Shown here piece by piece: positions 61,813 to 64,000 of a stretch of DNA of 64,000 nucleotides. A program made the translations under genes and the position numbers. Position 1 is the stretch's first letter; each line of letters starts with the position of its first letter. This DNA is from Geodermatophilaceae bacterium URHB0062 (GTDB lineage: Bacteria; Actinomycetota; Actinomycetes; Mycobacteriales; Geodermatophilaceae), in NCBI GenBank assembly GCA_000620185.1, contig KK211087.1, positions 186,001-250,000 of the forward strand, given 5' to 3'. The notes below the pieces were generated by a model. That model was not told the DNA's origin. It was given only the letters and a program-made list of their open reading frames with translations, and did not search any database.

Positions 61813-62180
61813 TCAGCGCCGCCTGCTGTCGGGCAGGGCCGCCTGGGCCATCTCCCGCCCCGGCAGCAGCCGAGCCCCGGTGAACGGCCACGGTCCTCCT
61901 CTTCGTCGGCCGCGATCAGTTCGGGAACTGGCACGGGCAGTGGCATGAGAGGGGCGAGCCGGGGGAGGACGGTCAGCTCGCGGCGGAAGGCGGGCAGCGC
62001 CAGCGCTCGCCGCGGAAACCGGAACACCCAGGTGTCGCCGACGCGGTGGACGGTGTTGTCGCATCCCTCGGCGAGGGGCACCACGGGTAGTCCGGCCAGT
62101 TGCGGGAACGCGGCCGCGACCAGCGCGGCGGCCCGCTCAGCCGGGCATGGCCGCTCGCCCGCCCAGCGCGGCCCGTTCAC
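61813..62180 (-). pseudogene. truncated, frameshifted aminoglycoside-phosphotransferase-family gene
   Basis: The first about 105 codons encode the N-lobe of an APH-type kinase (EGCDNTVHRVGDTWVFRFPR, then FRRELTVLPRLAPLMPLPVP). The natural continuation (WPFTGARLLPGREMAQAALP) is in another frame, so a frameshift lies near 61900. The continuation stops soon after, and the catalytic HGDLHPGN-type loop is absent. About two thirds of the gene is lost. Not a functional resistance gene. Confidence 0.7.
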
Positions 62181-62340
62181 CCGCCGCCTCGGGAGCAGCT
62201 CTGGTGCAGTCGTGCGGCGCCGGCCGCTGTGGCGGCGAGCAGGATGCGCAGTGGCCGGCTGACGGGGCCGCGTCGATGACGAGCTCGGTCATGACGGCAT
62301 CCGCTGATCGGACGTCGGCGAGGTCTGTCCGTGGTGGCGC

Positions 62341-64000
62341 TCAGTGGGGTGAGCTACCTGGAGCAGGTTGCAGGGCCGATGCGAGTCCGGTGAGGTCGAG
62401 CAGACGGCGGGCCGGTCCGGTCGCCGGGAGCACGACGTCGAGGTCGCCGTGAGCTCTTGCGGGGTCGGCGACTTCGAGGAGCAGTCCGGCGCCGATGCTG
62501 GTGACGTGGCCGAGCCGGGTGAGGTCGAGGGTGATGGGTCGGTGGTCCGCCAGTTCGGCACGGAGGTGCTCCCGGATTCCGGTGGCACCGGCGAGGTCCA
62601 GGTCCCCGATGATTGCCACGCAGCGGGGGCCCTGAGCGTCGGTCACCTCCAGGATGGCCGGCCGCTCGTCGGTCGCCGGCGCCACGGGCCGCCGCCCGTC
62701 GGCGGTCCTGAGCGGGGATACCGCTGCTTCCGCCGTCGCCGAGGAGGCGAAGACGAAGCGCAGCGTCGTGCCGGTGGGCCCGGCCGAGAGCTCCACGTCA
62801 CGGGCGAGAGCGGAGATGATGTGCAGTCCCCGGCCGCGGAAGCCCGGATCGCCCGGTGGCGGCCGCCAGGAGCCGGTGTCGGTGACTGAGGCGAGCACGG
62901 CGCCGGCGTCGGCCGGCTGCAGTTCGACGATCACCCGGCCGGGGACGTCCATTTCCCGGTAGGCGTGCTCGACAGCGTTGCCGGTCGCCTCGCCGATGAC
63001 CAGCAGCAGGTCCTCGATCGCGTCGGGAGGCAGACTCGCCTCGGCTGCCCACCGCCGGACGGTGCGCCGCAGCTGCGGAAGCCGGTCCGGTTCCGCGGGC
63101 ACGTCCAACCGAAGCCAGGCGGGCAGCGGCCGAACGGCGACGACCGCGACGTCGTCGGGTGCGCCGTCGTCGTCGAGGAGCTCGTCGAGGACCCCCTCGA
63201 CGAGCGCCGGAAGGGGCGCCGAGCGGCGAGCGGTGACCGCGGCCGCCAGCCGTCCCAGCCCCTCGTCGAGCGTGGTACCGCGCCGCTCCACCAGCCCGTC
63301 GGTGTAGAGCAGCAGCGTCGTCCCCGTCGCCAGGGTGCTGACCGCCTCCGGACGTTGTCCAGACGGGGGCAGCCCGAGCGCCGGGCCGAGGCCGCCGTCG
63401 AGGTAGGAGGCGAGGGCGGCATCGTGGTGGTCGCCGTCGCCGCGGTCGAGCAGCGGTGGCGGGTGGCCGGCAGAGCTGTAGGTCAGCCGGCCGGTGTCCG
63501 GTTCGAGCACCAGGCAGAGCACGGTGCTCATCCGTGCGCCGGTGATCAGGCGGGCGAAGCGGTCCAGGACCTCCAGCGCCCGGGCCGGCGAGCAGCCCGC
63601 CAGCAGAGCGCTGGCCAGGGCGCTGCGCAGCTGCCCCATCACCGCCGCGGCGGCCGCACCGTTGCCGACCACGTCCCCGACCATGACGGCGACGTTCCCG
63701 CCGGCGACGGGCAGCACGTCGTACCAATCGCCGCCGGCGGCCGTGCCCTGCACCGCGGGCAGGTAGCGGGCGGTGACCGCCAGCCGCTCAACGTCGGGTA
63801 GGTCCGCGGGAAGCAGGCTGCGCTGCAGGGTTTCGGCCATCTCGCGGCCCGCGTCGGCCAGCGCGGCGCGTTCGAAGGCGGCGGCGATCTGCCCGGCGAC
63901 GGTCAGCAGGAGGGCGCGTTCATCGGCGGCGAACTGCCTCGGTGTGCCGAACGTGACGGCCAGGGCGCCGACCAGCCGGTCGCCGACCAGGAGCGGCAGA
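62341..64000 (-). CDS. GAF-SpoIIE phosphatase-HATPase-STAS regulator (5' end outside window)
   Basis: The frame is open to the window edge. From the N-terminal side: end of a GAF domain (LLLTVAGQIAAAFERAALAD); PP2C/SpoIIE phosphatase (GGDWYDVLPV, MVGDVVGNGAAAAAVMG, YSSAGHPPPLL, LYTDGLVE, DDVAVVAVR); a HATPase anti-sigma kinase domain (VIGEATGNAVEHAYR, GRGLHII); and a STAS domain (CVAIIGDLDLAGATGIREHL, THLTSIGAGLL-like core). All three partner-switching functions are in one chain. It likely senses a signal through GAF and controls a sigma factor; the target is unknown. Confidence 0.9.
   Translation of the reverse strand, partial: LPLLVGDRLVGALAVTFGTPRQFAADERALLLTVAGQIAAAFERAALADAGREMAETLQRSLLPADLPDVERLAVTARYLPAVQGTAAGGDWYDVLPVAGGNVAVMVGDVVGNGAAAAAVMGQLRSALASALLAGCSPARALEVLDRFARLITGARMSTVLCLVLEPDTGRLTYSSAGHPPPLLDRGDGDHHDAALASYLDGGLGPALGLPPSGQRPEAVSTLATGTTLLLYTDGLVERRGTTLDEGLGRLAAAVTARRSAPLPALVEGVLDELLDDDGAPDDVAVVAVRPLPAWLRLDVPAEPDRLPQLRRTVRRWAAEASLPPDAIEDLLLVIGEATGNAVEHAYREMDVPGRVIVELQPADAGAVLASVTDTGSWRPPPGDPGFRGRGLHIISALARDVELSAGPTGTTLRFVFASSATAEAAVSPLRTADGRRPVAPATDERPAILEVTDAQGPRCVAIIGDLDLAGATGIREHLRAELADHRPITLDLTRLGHVTSIGAGLLLEVADPARAHGDLDVVLPATGPARRLLDLTGLASALQPAPGSSPH

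Noticed and set aside
61794-62180. Aminoglycoside resistance gene
   Set aside because: Only a frameshifted N-lobe remains and the catalytic loop is missing.
62137-62292. 51-codon minus-strand frame (MTELVIDAAPSAGH start) before the broken kinase gene
   Set aside because: It overlaps the start of the kinase remnant in another frame, is Ala/Pro/Arg-rich and has no recognisable feature.

Overview
The window looks like chromosomal DNA from a very high-GC actinobacterium, most plausibly a Geodermatophilaceae-type soil organism (Blastococcus, Geodermatophilus or Modestobacter). This is an inference from codon use, the many GTG starts, several apparently leaderless genes and the protein families present; there is no rRNA or marker gene to prove it. 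I saw no tRNA, rRNA, insertion sequence, prophage or CRISPR array.

Layout. 1-12.4 kb is general metabolism: the end of an MFS carrier, a beta-lactamase-fold hydrolase, a histidine phosphatase, glucose-6-phosphate dehydrogenase, an aldo/keto reductase, an NCS1 permease overlapping an amidase, a Baeyer-Villiger-type monooxygenase with an alpha/beta hydrolase, and a patatin. 12.6-23.7 kb is the most striking block: four ATP-grasp ligases, one GCS2 carboxylate-amine ligase, an M20 peptidase, a peptidase E/cyanophycinase-like Ser hydrolase and two esterases, followed by an amino-acid permease and a universal stress protein. This is probably a dedicated amide/peptide-bond making and breaking system of unknown product. 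26-30.5 kb has a formaldehyde-dehydrogenase-like enzyme, a LuxR regulator and gene debris: a decayed LysR gene and a truncated copy of the dehydrogenase start. 30.5-38.2 kb is a tightly overlapping glycolate operon (malate synthase A, GlcD, GlcE, GlcF, lactate/glycolate permease).

38.7-39.3 kb is a VapBC module whose toxin has lost a catalytic Asp. 39.4-46.5 kb is a divergent gamma-glutamyl/amine cluster: RpiR regulator and class II glutamine amidotransferase on one side; glutamine-synthetase-like ligase, APC permease, class III aminotransferase and amidohydrolase on the other. The ligase and amidohydrolase together resemble a split FluG. 46.6-54 kb has a HxlR-controlled MFS pump with a thioesterase, a quinone oxidoreductase, a small STAS-like protein, an alpha/beta hydrolase, and a saccharopine-dehydrogenase-like enzyme next to a Crp regulator.

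54.5-59.9 kb looks like a compact ica/pga-type exopolysaccharide locus: a deacetylase-GT2 fusion, an acyltransferase-3 with a repetitive Pro-rich tail, and a convergent secreted GH46 chitosanase. 60-64 kb has two further pseudogenes, an AIM24-family protein and the 3' part of a SpoIIE-type phosphatase/HATPase/STAS regulator that runs off the end.

How the parts fit: three modules pair synthesis with hydrolysis (amidoligases with peptidases, gamma-glutamyl ligase with amidotransferase/amidohydrolase, glucan synthase with chitosanase). Functional statements rest on visible motifs and family knowledge; pathway products are inference.
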